Shown here in pieces: positions 43,485 through 56,909 of a stretch of 64,000 bases of DNA. Origin of the DNA: Euryodendron excelsum. Lineage: Eukaryota; Streptophyta; Magnoliopsida; Ericales; Pentaphylacaceae. The DNA is taken from NCBI GenBank assembly GCA_033060915.1, contig CM065392.1, positions 19,194,501-19,258,500 of the forward strand, written 5' to 3'. The notes under the pieces were generated by a model. It had not been told where the DNA came from. It saw only the letters and a program-made list of their open reading frames with translations, and made no database searches. The position numbers and the translations under genes were made by a program. How positions within the stretch are numbered: position 1 is the stretch's first letter; every line of letters starts with the position of its first letter.

Positions 43485-45600
43485 ATCTCCCTCTTTGACA
43501 ATTTCGTGACCAAAACCCTATGCTAAACTGTGAATTATAGGGAATCTAAAAGCATTACAATAAAACCCAACTCACAAGCATATAAAGGTGTTGTCTATCA
43601 AACACCAAGTATCAAAAACTCTTGTACTTGCACAATATCAACTAAATAACCAAAAGACAAAAATACCATCAAGTGCAAGGTATCAAGATAATAAGCATAT
43701 ATCAAAGCATAGATTCTCTCCCCTTTTTTGGAATAAATTGACAAAGTAAGTAAAAAAAAAGTAAAAAAAAAAAAAAGGAACTAATAGATATAAACATGAT
43801 ATCTTTCCCCTTTAATATATTCTCTTAAGCACATAGATTTTCTCTTCTCCTTGTTGTCTAAAAATGACAAAGGATTATCAAACAATCACGCAATCAAAAA
43901 CTAAAGAGAGATATACTAAAATGAAAAATATTATTCATGCAAAACGATCAGTTAAAACTGGGCTAGCCTTAAACAAAACAATACTAGGCTAGCAACAAAT
44001 CCATAAAAAAAAAAAAAAAAAAAAAAACTTAACAAAGTGAGTTTAAAGAGGGGCACCTGTTCTGAACTTCGCGACCATGAGGTTTGTCGAAGTCTAGCGA
44101 AAAACCTCGCGAGAATTTGTAGCCTTGAGGTCTAGCAAAGTCACCAGAAAAACAAAAAAAAAAAAAAAAAAAAAAAAAAGAAAAAGAAAAAAAATTGAAA
44201 CATTTTGCAGAAACAAGTCTTAAACTCAACTAGCATATCATCAAAACCCAAAATATAACCTATGTGACTCATGATGACCACTGTGTGAACAAATCAACAT
44301 CAAACATGGTCAAATATCACAAAAAGCTTATAACAATTGGTCATGAGATGATAAAAAAATATATACATGACAATATATGATGAATGCAATTACTCCATTG
44401 AGATCAATAAAAATATAAATCCTAGACGTGATACAAAATAGCTCATTATGAAGAATCACATTTAGAATATCAAGACATAGAAGTCAAATCCATGTCATCC
44501 CATTCTCAATTTTTAAGTGCTATCATTCTCAACATTTTTATTTTATTTTTTAGCACTCCCCTTCAACACATTCAATGAATTTTCAACTCTATCTCTCCAA
44601 ATATGGTAACATGAAATACAAAAAGATAGTGGCTTTCACACACATGAGTAAGTAGCATTATTCTTTTATCACATAATAATTGTAGTTGCACTCACACTTA
44701 CTGGTAGCTATTTTCATCAAGGATATAGTACCAATAAGAGAGGGAATTACATGACCATAGTCAATCTAGGTATTAGAAGCTTCAAGATGTTTCAACTATG
44801 ATGTGTACTATGAGAGAATCATAAAAGGCGGATTCCATATTCTAAGAGATCTTATGAGGAATGCATTAATTAAACATAAATCATGAGTATGATAATGATT
44901 GCCAAAACTATTGACTCATTAGAATGTAGTTAATGAAACATACAAGATTCAATCTTAAACATGCCATTGCATCAATCAACTTATGTAGAATATTTTAAGC
45001 CAATGATTAGCACAACCAAACCAAGACACCCAAAAATAAAGTCTTTTTGGTATTTTGCAAAAGTTTTATTTTTATTTTTTTATGTTTTTTAATAAATCAA
45101 AGAAAACAGAAAAAATTAAACATATAAACATGATCATACCTCTAGAAAAACAAAATAAGCATAAAGCACAAATATCCTATATTATGTCACAAATAACCTT
45201 TATTCCACAAGCCTTGCCCTTACAAATTTCTTAAGGGTTCTCAAAGGGTGCAAAATAGATTTTCTTATCCAAATAACATTCATCTTAGATTTATCAATGA
45301 ACTCTTGAGATTTGGGTGTAATTCTAGGTCTTGCCTAAGCATTATAGTTCCTTATTTTGCTATAATTTTTAGAAACTTGTCTTACCTTAAATGCAAATCT
45401 ATTCACATGATCAGTAAGGACTCTTACATGATTTTTCAACCTCTCATAGTTATTCCTAGATTGTTGATGAGTATAAGATCTAAAACCCCATTCAATTTAT
45501 GGAAATAAGATATGATATGACCAAATACACTATAATGATAAAAAAACATGATTAAACTTTAAAAATTAGACAACTTTTAGATATTTGGGCTTCACATGAG
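43485..45600 (-). other. Non-coding 3' part of the copia element
   Basis: No pol. Contains poly(A) runs on the plus strand at 43,757-43,774, 44,006-44,027 and 44,152-44,179, and a block at 44,070-44,140 related to the LTR motif GAAGTCTAGCGAA. No env-like frame could be recognised. Confidence 0.55.
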
Positions 45601-45639
45601 AGGTGGTGAACTTATGCATATGGTTAGACTCCAAACTAA

Positions 45640-46980
45640 GACAATGAGACCGGATATGAACCTTAACACCACAATAGTGGCATGAGGAAATAACCTTAGC
45701 AAGCTCAGACTCACAAGGTATGAAGGACATACCTTGAGCCATTGTAGAATTAGCCTTTCGTGCCAGTTGGGAAGATGTAATTACCTTATTTGTATATTCA
45801 ATTTCAGTTATGTCATAAGAAATCCTTTATGCATTCTAAATTTCATCAATCTTTTGTGAGTCTGCATCAAATTTCTTAAAAGAAATATGAACATTAGCAA
45901 GTTCAGTTTCAAACCTTTTCACTTTTTCTTCAAATGCCTTTTTGAACTTCTCTCTGTCATGTGCATCTTTTTCAAGAAACTTAACTTTATCAGACAATGT
46001 TAATCTGTGAATCTTTAATTGGCTAACTTCAGCTTGAGCATGAGCATTAATATTCTCCTTTTTCAAAACTTCAAATTCATCCAATACCTTTTTTAATTTT
46101 GTTCCTAATTTGACATTGATTTTTGTCAATTTGTAGTATTGCTGATAAAGTTAATCATAGACCAATTGGAGCTCACTCTTAACTTCATCATTAGATTCTC
46201 CTTCGTCTTCCTTGAGAGACCCCATAGTCCTATCAGACTTATCAAATTTTTCACCTTCTTAAGGCTTTGATGAATATTCAATTAACTCAGATGTAAAAGC
46301 TATAAAAGCCGTGAAGTTCTCAAAGCCATCCTCTTTGCTAAACTCTTTTTCTTTTTCAGAATCGCTTTATGTGACAGTCAAAACTTTGCTTTATTTGTTC
46401 TTCTTATTATTAGGACAATCATATACAATATGTTCATAGCCATGATACTCAAAGTATTGTTTCTGACTAGACTTATCAGATGATTTTCTTATAAACTTAG
46501 TCTTATAAAAATATTTTTCTTTATTTTTATCAATAGAAAAAGATTGGCCTTCTTGTTTCTTTTTAAAAAAATTTCTTAAATTTTTTGAAAAAAGTAGCCA
46601 TATATCTTCGGGACTCATTTTAGAGTCAAATTCATTAGCTTCATTCACTTCTTCCTTAAAGGAATTCAAAGCAATGCTTTTGTTCCTTTTATGTTGACGA
46701 AAATTAGCTTCAAAAGTTTGTAAAAAACCAACTAAATCTTCTACTTTCATGGAATCAACATCTATACTTTCTTCTATTACCGTAACCTTAGCTTGAAATC
46801 TCTCCGGTAAAGATCTCAAAAATTTTTGTACAATTTTAGAATAAGAGATTTGTTCACCTAGGTTAAAATTTGAGTTGACAATATCACTATGTTTAAAATA
46901 GAATTGATCAAAATTTTCATCGTCTTTCATTCTCAAGGTTTCAAAGGCAATCACTAAAGTTTGACAATTTTTACAGTTGT
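45640..46980 (-). pseudogene. Copia gag with UBN2-like domain and zinc knuckles
   Basis: The first frame, 187 codons from 46,954, reads ETLRMKDDENFDQFYFKHSD, then ILRSLPERF-like (FLRSLPERFQAKVTVIEES) and VEDLVGFLQTFEANF, a UBN2-type capsid domain. It ends with YFEYHGYEHIVYDCPN, a zinc knuckle in which the first two Cys are Tyr. A second frame (45,836-46,129) is a coiled coil, KLKKVLDEFEVLKKENINA. Further down, about 45,650-45,695, an intact CHYCGVKVHIRSHC knuckle remains in another frame. Stops between the pieces make it non-functional; both Cys to Tyr changes fit G-to-A (deamination) decay. Confidence 0.8.
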
Positions 46981-47382
46981 TGTACCCTCATGAGTAATTT
47001 GCAAAATATTTCATGCCTCTTTAACGACTTCACACTTTGAGATTCGTCGAAACTCCTCAGTTGTGACACCGTTATAAATGGTATTAATGGCTTTGTTGTT
47101 CCACCCACAATTTTTAAAATCAAATTTATCCCATTGATCTGATATTTTTAAAATCGTTGTTTCACCAGATGCAACAGTTGGTGGAGTCCAGCCATTAACA
47201 CCAGCAAGCTAAACACATTTATCGATTGACTAAAGAAAAGCTCTCATTTTTGTTTTTCAATAATGATAGTTAGTTTCATCAAGTAATGGAGATCTAGCAA
47301 TAAAACTATCTTTCTTAGGCAAATCCATAGATATAGGCTATCAGGATCTCAGTCTTTCAAAAATCAAAATATTTTTTTGTGT

Positions 47383-47398
47383 CCTGCTCTATTACCAA
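47383..47398 (-). other. Primer binding site of the copia element
   Basis: Minus strand TGGTAATAGAGCAGGA begins two bases after the CA of the 5' LTR. It resembles the common initiator tRNA-Met site TGGTATCAGAGC. Confidence 0.75.
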
Positions 47399-47399
47399 T

Positions 47400-48346
47400 T
47401 GAAAAAACCTAACATTGTCTATAGGTTTGCTAAAGAATGAGTATTAGAGCAATACTATGATTATAGTTATGACTATGGCTAAGTGCAATTATAACTTATG
47501 CCAATAATAAGTAAAGAAACAAACCAATCAAGCAATTGACAAATGAAACTTTTGCAGTGAAAATCCAAACCGGATAAAAACCACGTGTCCCTTTTGACAG
47601 ACAAAGATTATGCACTAAAATCGATGTCAACGGTTACAAGATCACTTACAACTCAATCTTCAATCGAATTCACGATCACTAGGTTGACTTGAACTTACTC
47701 GATTTCTCGATACACCATTTCCCTACTTGACTACTATACAGATCCACTTAGTATGGATTTCCTGTCTCGAACTCCTTCAAGATTTCAGTTTTCTTCAATG
47801 GAGTTGAAAAAGATTCGTTGCTAAGAACCAATCGTGAGCTTTTTGATGTTTAGAGAATTTCTCCTCTTTGTATTTTGAATACCAACTCACTTAGATAGAA
47901 ATGCTTTGAATCTAAAGTAATTGTACGCTCGATTCTTTCAAAGGAGTTTTGGCCTCTTTAGACTTGTCTTTTGACCCTTCCATAGCCTCATATTTATAGA
48001 GGAGGCAAACTTGTGGTGCTCGTCCTTAGGTCGGATTCTTGTGCATCTCGCTTTCAGCGAGGTCCAGCGAAGTCTTTATCTCATGGCCGTGACGTTCAGG
48101 GAAGTTCAACGAGATTCAACTTGCTAGATAGGGTGTTCACTGTTTCTTCCATCGACAAGTATCATGGTTCATCGACGTTCATCAAATCCAAAATCAATTA
48201 TTTTATATATCATCTAAGACTCTCTTAACACGAGCTCGAATGAATAGACATTAAGAACATCTCAAATGCTTGTGATAGACATCCCAACATCTCCAATTAC
48301 AAGAAAAATAATATGTCACGAATTTAACCAATTACATGATGTTACA
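47400..48346 (-). repeat. 5' LTR of the copia gag-only element
   Basis: 947 bp, starting TGAAAAAACC and ending GATGTTACA on the plus strand. It differs from the other LTR by many substitutions and is about 100 bp shorter, which points to an old insertion. Confidence 0.88.
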
Positions 48347-48351
48347 ACATT

Positions 48352-49500
48352 TAATTTAGCACTGCCGTTTTGGTTCCATTGATCAATAACTATAATAATA
48401 GTATCCGCAGTTTCGTCGTAACCTAGGTTATAATATTGAATATAGTGTCCCAAGACGTAATAGTATAGTATTTCAATGGAATAATTAGCCAGCATGACAG
48501 AGGTCGAGAGAATATAATAGGTCGAGAGAATATAATAGTGTTTTTGATGCAGATGACAAGAGTGTTGGTTTTGCATACCCTAAAAGTTTGTATCTTAAAC
48601 CCATATACTTGGTTACAATTTAACATGGATAACGCTGACCTCGTGCTAAGAGTCTGCTGTTTGGCTTCTGGGAAATGTACATTTTTCTTGCCAAGAACTC
48701 CAATATCAATTTGAATGTCTTGTGGTTGATTGACTGTTCGGGGTATTTAATTTGGTTTTAGGATTCCTCGATTTGCAATTACGGAATTGATAAGAAGTAC
48801 AATGACATCTTGGTTTTCAGCTTAACCATAGAATTATAATACTAAAAAATGTTAAGCAAATGGCCAAACACTTGTTACATAGCTGTTAAAGCAAGTAGAT
48901 CTCACACTCATTTGTATTGGTGGATTTTTCTTATCGAATTGCCTCAGAACTTGCAGTCATCTACTTTGGTTTTGACACCTAAAGACACTGTCTGTCTAAC
49001 TTAGAAACATGAGTCGGTATCTTCGGACAATCCAATGCCATAAATTATAAGAAAGTAATTCCTACCATGTTCCATTTGATATTCTTCATTTTTTATGCTT
49101 CATTTGATCTTCTTTAGTCACTTTCTATGTTATTTCCAATTACAGCTTATTTATGCTTGATCATACATGATTCTGCATTACTCCGAATTATAGAGCAACA
49201 CAATGTATAATATATAGTCCTTATCTCCAACATTAATTTATATTCTGGGTAAACAATGGTAATCCTAATTTTTTCACCTAAATATACTTAAAACATATTG
49301 AATTAATCCCAATGGTTTATGCCCTAATCCCATGCAATCCATGTAGAACACACTAATCTTTTGGTAATGTTTCTACATGTGATCATAGTTTACTCCTGTA
49401 TAATGTCATTGAAATAATAAAATTATTTGTAAATATTCATTTTTCTGGGTAAGTAAATTACATTTATCTCACTTTAGTAATCATCCATTTTTAGAGAAGT
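48352..49500. other. Intergenic DNA without recognised gene
   Basis: AT-rich; contains a short tandem AGGTCGAGAGAATATAATAG (48,500-48,540, two copies) and no supported gene. Confidence 0.5.
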
Positions 49501-49885
49501 GAGGTCAATGTAAACATTGAGCTTGCATTTAGATGTGGGTTAATGGAGTATGGTCATGGAACACATTCGCTTTGACGGCCGGATAAACTCAAAGTAATTG
49601 TTTCATGTTAATGTGATAGTGAAATGTCTCAACATCGAACTGGCATTCAATTATAAAATATGATGGTCGGCGCCGCGTTTCGCAAGATGCAAGCATTTTT
49701 CAAAATAATACAATAGCTTAATATAATAGAATAGATAATTGAACATGTTCACTGGCTTTGATATTTCCATCAAATTCCATATAACCATAGGAAATAATTA
49801 AGGTTTCTCAGCTACTGACGTGGTTTGATGAAATCTAATATTCATGGAACATACTCACTTTGAGAGCTGGATAACATGAAGCACT

Positions 49886-50048
49886 GTTTTTTTTTTATTT
49901 TTATAAGGTGTCCAATGCGTCGACCGACTATTATTTTGAGCTCGTACAAAATGACCGTTTATATAAATTATGTAAAATTTATACATTCAATGAATAATAA
50001 TTAATTATATTAAACAGTGAGGTGATAAAACTTGAGATCCTTACGGTA
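49886..50048 (-). mobile_element. Short retroposon (163 bp) with 13-bp target duplication
   Basis: On the plus strand it starts with G and a T-rich run (minus-strand A tail) and ends CTTACGGTAAAC. Flanks AACATGAAGCACT (49,873-49,885) and AACACGAAGCACT (50,049-50,061) match at 12 of 13 bases. No clear Pol III boxes are visible, so LINE or SINE origin is open. Confidence 0.55.
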
Positions 50049-50061
50049 AACACGAAGCACT

Positions 50062-52470
50062 ACTAGCTAGCTAGCCTGATGAATATGTATTGCTGTTTGA
50101 TGTTAGTGCGATAGTGAAATGTGTTTGTTGTTTTAGGCAAAAGTCTCAAACACTCAATTTTCCTTTTAGAAAAAGGACGATGATATGTCAGTCAAAGAAA
50201 GTTGTATTTGATGACTCACTGGCTCCTCATTTTCAACAAAGACTGCTTTTCATGTCCTTTTTTTTTTTTATTTGTTTCAAAAGAAACAGACCTAACTAAT
50301 CCTCAGTAAACATCCTTGGGAAAATTATTGAATGCCCGATTATCAACGTTCACAAAAATCCACGTTTTTTTTTTCTTTTTTGTATGACACACTCAGTCTT
50401 GGGTGGTGCCGGCCATCACTGTCTGTCAATTGTTCTTTTGATTAATTAGTTTGATTTGTCTAGTTTTGAACCTCATATTAGTAGGACATCTCAACCAATT
50501 AGAACTAGAGTTAATTAGTCAGAATCTTAACTTTTTTTTAAAGAGGTTAATAGCTTAATTTTTTTTTTTTTTAATTTAAATTCTTTTCAATACAATCTCT
50601 TCTAATATACTTAAAAAACAAAAAAATTAGTAGAACACCTCACCCATCTAAGTTCCAGTGGATGTGGATCCTATGAGAACTAGTATCCAAAAGCTAGGAC
50701 TAGGACGACCACCGAGGTAGTATAGAGATAGCTGATCAATTGGGAGGTGCGAGTGAAATTCTTGGATCTTTCCTTGTCAAGAGCACGTGATCGCGAGTTA
50801 ACTGCTTGTAATAGTAATTTTTGTAAATCAAATATTATCCATAGAGAGTTGCAATTACCTTACACTTTGTATGGATCTAGACTCCTTCTTTTGAGAGAGT
50901 TCAGGTGGATAGTTGCTATTATAACCACGCCATGAGAAGAATGCTACTCAACCTTCTATCTGCCAAAAAAAAACAAAGATTCCATAACTGTTGAGTGATG
51001 AGTGCCCTACTAGAGTGTCGAATACAAGATCATGCAAGAATTTGTACCATACTGTACTAAAAGTCGAACCTTTCTTTGGTATATGAAGCTTTTTAAGATA
51101 GAATTATAATTTTAAAGGAATTTAACTGACTGTTTTTTTAGTTGGTGAGAATATGGGAGTAATGGGCAAACAGAAACTTCACTAACACAATGAAAATTCG
51201 AGAAGAGGAATTTTTTTTTTTTTTTTTGTATTAAATAACTATAGCTTTAAATCTTGTTAAATCGTTTATAAAATCTGTTTAATAGTATTATTTTTAATAC
51301 TAACTCTTACAATTTTTATATTTTTTTGAACTAAAAACGATTTCAAACCTCTTATCCACATTTATTTTGTTATCAGCTAATCAGAATTTTGAAATTTTAG
51401 GCAACCAAATTTACATCAAAATTAGTACCTTGAAAAAGGTTTAATCTTTAAAAAAGAGTTATTTTACGATTTTTTTTTATTTTGATTCTAATGTTTATTT
51501 GTCAATATTTGTTAACTACCTGGGTAAGGTTTGCTTATACATACAATGTATAAAAATTAACACTCAACAATTTGGACATACAAATTATTAACTACAAACA
51601 AATGGAAAAAGGGAATCCAATCAACCCGTATATTCCCAATACAGAAAAAAAAAAAGATTATGTGGAAGGAAAAAAAAAAGGATGAGCATAAATTGGTAAT
51701 TTAGTACTGGACCATTTTGAAGACTTCTGAATTTAAGTTGCTCCCACCTGAAACCGTCAAACATTTGGCTTTGTGCCCTCAGTTTTATTATTTTTTTGCC
51801 AATAATAAGAGAGAGATTTAAAAATCTATCTTTATTTTCCCTTCTTTTTTTCTCCGAAGTAGAATCCAACGAGGAAGGAAAAAAATTAAAAATTTTCCAT
51901 TCCCCCCCTCCACTCAAGAAAATATTGCTTACGACGGCGGTACCATATCATTATGTCAACATAGTACAACAAGTCAATCATATATAATAATATAAGTGTT
52001 TGAAATTCTAATTATTTTATTTTAAACGGAAAATCTTAATCTTAATTCTAAATTTTAAACTCAAAATTTTTTTATAATTAGAATTTATATGATTATAAAA
52101 CTAATTTAATTTATTAACTTATTGTATCATTCCAGTATGGTAACAGTAACGTGATACCACTATGGGACTTAATATTTTTTTCCTCCCCTCTCTCATCAGT
52201 ATAACAGTGATATAATATATCATGCTGATGTGGTATCACAAAACAATAGAAATGCATCAAAATATTATTTTTATTCTTATCACCTAAAATTGAGGAGTTG
52301 ATTAGGATATTTTATTCATACTATCCCATTAATTAATATGATATTTTATCACAATATATATATATATATATGAATAAATTTTATTAACTTATGATACTAT
52401 GTTAATAATAATAAAGTGATGTTATCGTTGCGTTAAATATTTTTTTCAGTTAAAATTCCAAATAGATTCT
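50062..52470. other. Intergenic AT-rich DNA
   Basis: No gene recognised. Weak internal repeats near 52,150, 52,230 and 52,420 (GTGATACCACTATGG, GATGTGGTATCAC, TGATGTTATCG, each followed by TTAATATTTTTTTC-like sequence in two cases) may belong to one old element. TA run at 52,356-52,371. Confidence 0.45.
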
Positions 52471-52970
52471 AAGGCTCACGTGTTCTTCTACCGTTCGCAT
52501 TTAAAAACAAACGTTGCGACAGTTTTCATAACAACATGCCCTTCACATCCGTACACGTGTGCGGTAACGATTGATCTCCACGGGTGCTCTGCGCAACGGA
52601 AATCATCGTCATGCGTAGAAGCGAAACGGTTTCTGCTCCGCAATGAAAAGCAAACAGAATCCCATAAAATAAAATAAAAAAATAGTGCAGGAGAGAGATA
52701 GATACATACATATATATGCATATATACAGAGAGATATATATACAGAGAGAGAGTATTAAATGACAAAAATATAAAAGTTGATGTGGACTAATGCTTTTAC
52801 GAAAAGGCAAAAAGAGAGCGTTACGAAAACAGAAACCCTGAAACCGTTCTCTGCACAGAAAGCGTTCACTCACGCCTGTGCACTGCATATGTAACGTACC
52901 GTAACCACTGTAACACACGCACGCACACACACTCTCGCTCTCTCTCTATCTCTCTCTCTGTGGTTTAAGC
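52471..52970. promoter_or_regulatory. GC-richer island with G-boxes and AACGG cores
   Basis: A 500-bp stretch, richer in G+C than its surroundings, has two CACGTG boxes (52,477 and 52,554) and four AACGG/CCGTT cores (52,491; 52,595; 52,625; 52,844). It passes into a CA/CT microsatellite (52,915-52,962) like a plant 5' leader. No credible coding frame follows. It may be a distal element or remnant promoter; this is inference. Confidence 0.4.
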
Positions 52971-54138
52971 AGTGTCTTTTCTGTTCTTTTCCCTTTGTTG
53001 GGTTGCTCATTCTTTTTTTTTTTTTTATTTTCTCTCTCTACTGTTACTGAGATTCGGGGCATTGAAAGCCAGATCTCTGCTTTCAGGGACTCTTTTATCT
53101 GATCTGATCTTTCCTTTGTGCATTGCAATGACTTTTTGTTTTTGGTTTTTTCTTTTTATAGGTTGGCTTTGAGAATAAATAACAAAGTAATGATGTGTTT
53201 TGGGGGTTACCTCTAAGCTAAAGCTCGTAAAGGAAAAATGTCTATTCCATAGCTCCATTAATACCGTAAATGCTTGATGTTACCCACATGAGTGCCTAAC
53301 CATTAATTAATAACGCCTGCAAAAGCTTTCTGCTTTCTTATCATTTGCAGTTTGATTGTAGATAGAGACTTAAGTTTTTCGGTACTACAAAATATGGTTA
53401 CCAAAAAAAAAAATTTTTTTTGTTAGAAAAATAATTTAATACTGAGTATTCATTAGTAATTTTTATTAAAAAATTTTAAATTATGATTCAGTATTATTAA
53501 ATCTTCTTAAACTTTAAAACGTAATATATTAACTCTTTGAACTAATCATTTGTATTAATCAATATTTTATGTTAATAATCTGTTAATAAAGTGAATAAAA
53601 AATTATCATGTGATTTGTATATGTTCACAAAAGTAAATTTTACATGTAAAAATTTTTCATTTACTCTCCTAGATGTTAATTGATACAAATTAGTAATTTA
53701 AGAAATCAAAGTGTCATATTTTACAGTTTAAAATCATAGTTTAAGAGATATTTTTGTAATTACTATTTTATTTTATTTTGAGGTGTAACCCACTTTTTTG
53801 TCTTTTCTTATGCGTAGAAAGATGTATGGATGATGGGCGTTGTGCTGGTGCTGCTACGTTGCTGTTGAAGTATAAGAATTCTTTTATTTACTGAATTTTA
53901 TTGAATTCTAATGAAATACAATTTTTTGAAAAACGAGTAATTGTCTTAACTATTGACTTAAACCATGTGTAATATAGGGAGTAAGAAGAACAGTATGCGA
54001 ATCTTTAAGTGGGATGAAAATGTTGACAATTCCATTTCATTTAATTCCAATCACAAGGAAAGTTTATGAGTGCAACATTGTATTATTGAAAGTAATCACC
54101 TCTTTTGTAATTTCTTAAAAATATTGTTAAATATGCAC

Positions 54139-54178
54139 TACTACTACTATTACTACTACTACTACTTCTTCTTCTTCT
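54139..54178. repeat. Compound trinucleotide microsatellite
   Basis: ACTACTACT... with one ATT, passing into CTTCTTCTTCTT. Confidence 0.9.
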
Positions 54179-54561
54179 TATAGATTTACCCTTCCTTTTC
54201 TCATGTGATGAGCTTTACTCGAATGAGAGAAACTATTATGCGTTGATCATGAACAGAACATGAATTTAACAAGTCCTTCTTCACTATGATTAAAGCATAA
54301 TTAATAATAATAACCATTTATTAACATAATTAATCAAAAAATTTGTCCTAGGTAGATATCCAAGGAGTGTTTAGGAAATATTCTATGTGAAATAACAAAA
54401 ATCGTTAGCTAACTCCAACATTACTTGTATTCAAAATTTATAACAAGCAAATACACAAAATATAAAAACTATTATAAAGGCAGTGCATATCTGAAGAACA
54501 TCTTATAAATATATATACATTTATTTAATCATGGTATATGTATATATATACATTGACAGAT

Positions 54562-54712
54562 GAAGGGACAGATAGGTGCCATGACCCCCCTATAGAATTT
54601 TAGTTATTTATAATTAAAGATAATGTGTTGACCCTCAAAATTTTAAAAATTTTATTAAGGTCTTCACAAAATCTGAAAATTTTTTTTTATTGCCCTCGAC
54701 ATAAATACTGAG
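54562..54712 (+). repeat. Dispersed repeat, copy 2
   Basis: GGTGCCATGACCCCCCTA followed by AT-rich sequence and ACCCTCAAAATTTTAAAAA; resembles 40,424-40,725. Confidence 0.4.
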
Positions 54713-56845
54713 TTCGCTTTTGTTGTCTCCCAGAAATGAGAAACATGAGCTTTTGTTGTCTCCCAGTAGAGCTGCAATAAGCTCGAAGAACAGTCAAACA
54801 AGTAACCAACCCCATGCATCAATCATCATTACCCTCACGCAGTTACGTTAACCCTAGCTAGCTAGTTGATTAGTCCATACAGACACCGCATTGCATGTGC
54901 GTTTCTCGTGAGCTTCTGCACTCTCAAAACGGGATCGGTATTCGTATGGTAACCCGCCCCCATCATAAATTTGTTTCTAATTTTTGCTATGGCCAGTAAC
55001 GTCTAGGCGAGCTGGCCTTTTAGCTTTGGGTATCCACATAAGACTCCCTACACCCGTACATTTTATAAGGATAGTCAAATTTTACCCCTCTCTCTTTATT
55101 AATATGTGAATATGTAAATATATATACTTATTCTATATCAAAAAGTTTTAACTAAATATTTCTAGCCTCTCACACTCACAAATTTTAAAGTTTTTTTTTC
55201 CTTTCATTATATTGTCGAAAAGAAAAAAAAATAATCAACGTAAAGTTTCACCATTTTTTGGTAGTAGCGTAACTACATTTGAAAACCCATGCTTTTAAGG
55301 CGAATTAAACTTTGAGGTTGTTGGTAGGCGATATGTGGATTTAGATTTCTTCCATCCTTAATGTGCCATGTATATTATGTGACACAATCTCATTTTATGT
55401 CACTCACTCAACGTGAGGAGTGCTGTGGAATGATTGAAAAAGACGTGGAAATAGCAATTTTCAAGAGAGAAAAAACAGAAGAATGGGAAATATATGGCTA
55501 CGGTCTATGTCAAAATGGAAGGAAGTATTTGTTGTACTTGTGACAAATTCTAGTCCTTTAACTGAATTGCTACCCTCACTATACCAGCAGAATAACAAAC
55601 ACTAATAACTAAAGAAAAAAAGAAATAAAATGACACTAGAAGGCAGATAATAACTAATACTTAATTAGGGTGCATGGGATGGTTGTTAGTACAAAGTTGT
55701 GGGGGATCAGGAGATTTGTTTTATTGTTACCATGAACCTCTCACAGGAAGGGGAAGGTCACTTCTCTAAAAGCTCCTTTTCCGCAAAAACTCACTTTTAC
55801 ATGTAGACAAAACTCTTAAAATTTAAGATAAATTTATAGGAAATGTTTTTGAGTCAATTTAGAAATTTTAACAAAATTTAGAGAATTTTATCAGATAACT
55901 CTTAAAAATTATTGTTCAATGTGCTTCTCATAAATTTTAATATTTTTTTATGTTCTCAAATATAACTTTTTAACAATAGCATATCAGTGTTCTAATGATT
56001 TTTACGATATTATGTAGCATTAGTATTTTAATTAATTATAAAAATATTTTAATACGTTATACTACAATTTTAAATTTTTTATTAAATTTTATATCATCAA
56101 GTGTCTTTTGATTTCCATGATATTCATGATATTTTTAAGTATTTCTCATATTCACGAGTCATTTGCGTTTCTGACTATGATTCCTTTTAGAGTTTCATTT
56201 TAATGTACTGACAGTATAAAATATTTTTATATAAGCGGATGTCAAAATAAAATAGGTGATAATCAATCTTACTTTTTATATTATAATTAATTCAAAAAAG
56301 CACTTATTACATTTTAATACCCATTTATATTAAAAAAATTATATATTATAATTGCATCAAAACTTTAGACTTTCAAATTTTAATCCTACTTTTCTTAAAG
56401 TGCAATTTTTCTGCTTTCCTTTCAAAAAAGTAAAAAAAATTAAAAAAAAAAAGTTCACAAACAGACAAACAGATTCTATTTTTCTCAAAGACGAGAAGAG
56501 ACGGGTAACAAAACATCCCCAACCCCAAGCAGATGCTTAGAGTGAGAGGGACTCACACAACCCACACGAGCGGTTCTCGAGTTGTTTGCACACACTATCC
56601 TATGTAGACAGAGAAAGACAGATAAAAATAGAGAGGAAAAAAAAAAAAAAAAAAGAGAGAGAGATCAGTGTCAAAATAAGGACCTGACCTCAGATGGAGG
56701 GTTTGAGAGAGAAAGTGGAGAAAAGAGAGAGAGCGAGAGAGAATCGTGCGGGTTCATAGCTTCTTTTTGTTCTCTTAGATACAGTAAAACCCATTCTCTT
56801 TCCTGTTTCCCTGTCCTTTAAACGTTATTGTTTCCCTTTGATTCC

Positions 56846-56857
56846 TTTATAAAATAA
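56846..56857 (+). promoter_or_regulatory. Possible TATA box of the MYB gene
   Basis: TTTATAAAATAA lies about 395 bases before the start codon, after purine-rich (GA)n stretches at 56,657-56,750. If used, the leader would start near 56,880. Transcription could also start upstream in the GA-rich stretch. Confidence 0.35.
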
Positions 56858-56909
56858 AAAAAAAAAGCAGTAGTAGCAACCCCTCTTGAGATCACTTCGT
56901 TTCTTCTCT

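Larger units (their letters stand above)
42441..48346 (-). mobile_element. Non-autonomous Ty1/copia (SIRE/Maximus-like) element with gag only
   Basis: Two direct LTRs (42,441-43,484 and 47,400-48,346) are flanked by a perfect ACATT duplication at 42,436-42,440 and 48,347-48,351. On the minus strand the order is 5' LTR, PBS with initiator-Met form (47,383-47,398), gag, then about 2 kb of non-coding sequence, and a purine tract GTCAAAGAGGGAGAT next to the 3' LTR. LTRs of about 1 kb and this purine tract are typical of SIRE-like copia. No protease, integrase or reverse transcriptase remains, so it is a gag-only (TR-GAG) element. Confidence 0.88.
53200..56500. other. Intergenic DNA upstream of the MYB gene
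   Basis: AT-rich, with a (TAC)n(TTC)n microsatellite at 54,139-54,178, a second copy of the dispersed repeat at 54,562-54,712 and no supported gene. One 60-codon frame at 55,361-55,543 has nothing recognisable. Confidence 0.5.

Noticed and set aside
52526..52930. 134-codon minus-strand frame with Cys- and Tyr-rich peptide
   Set aside because: Runs through microsatellite and TA-rich repeats; no homology seen.
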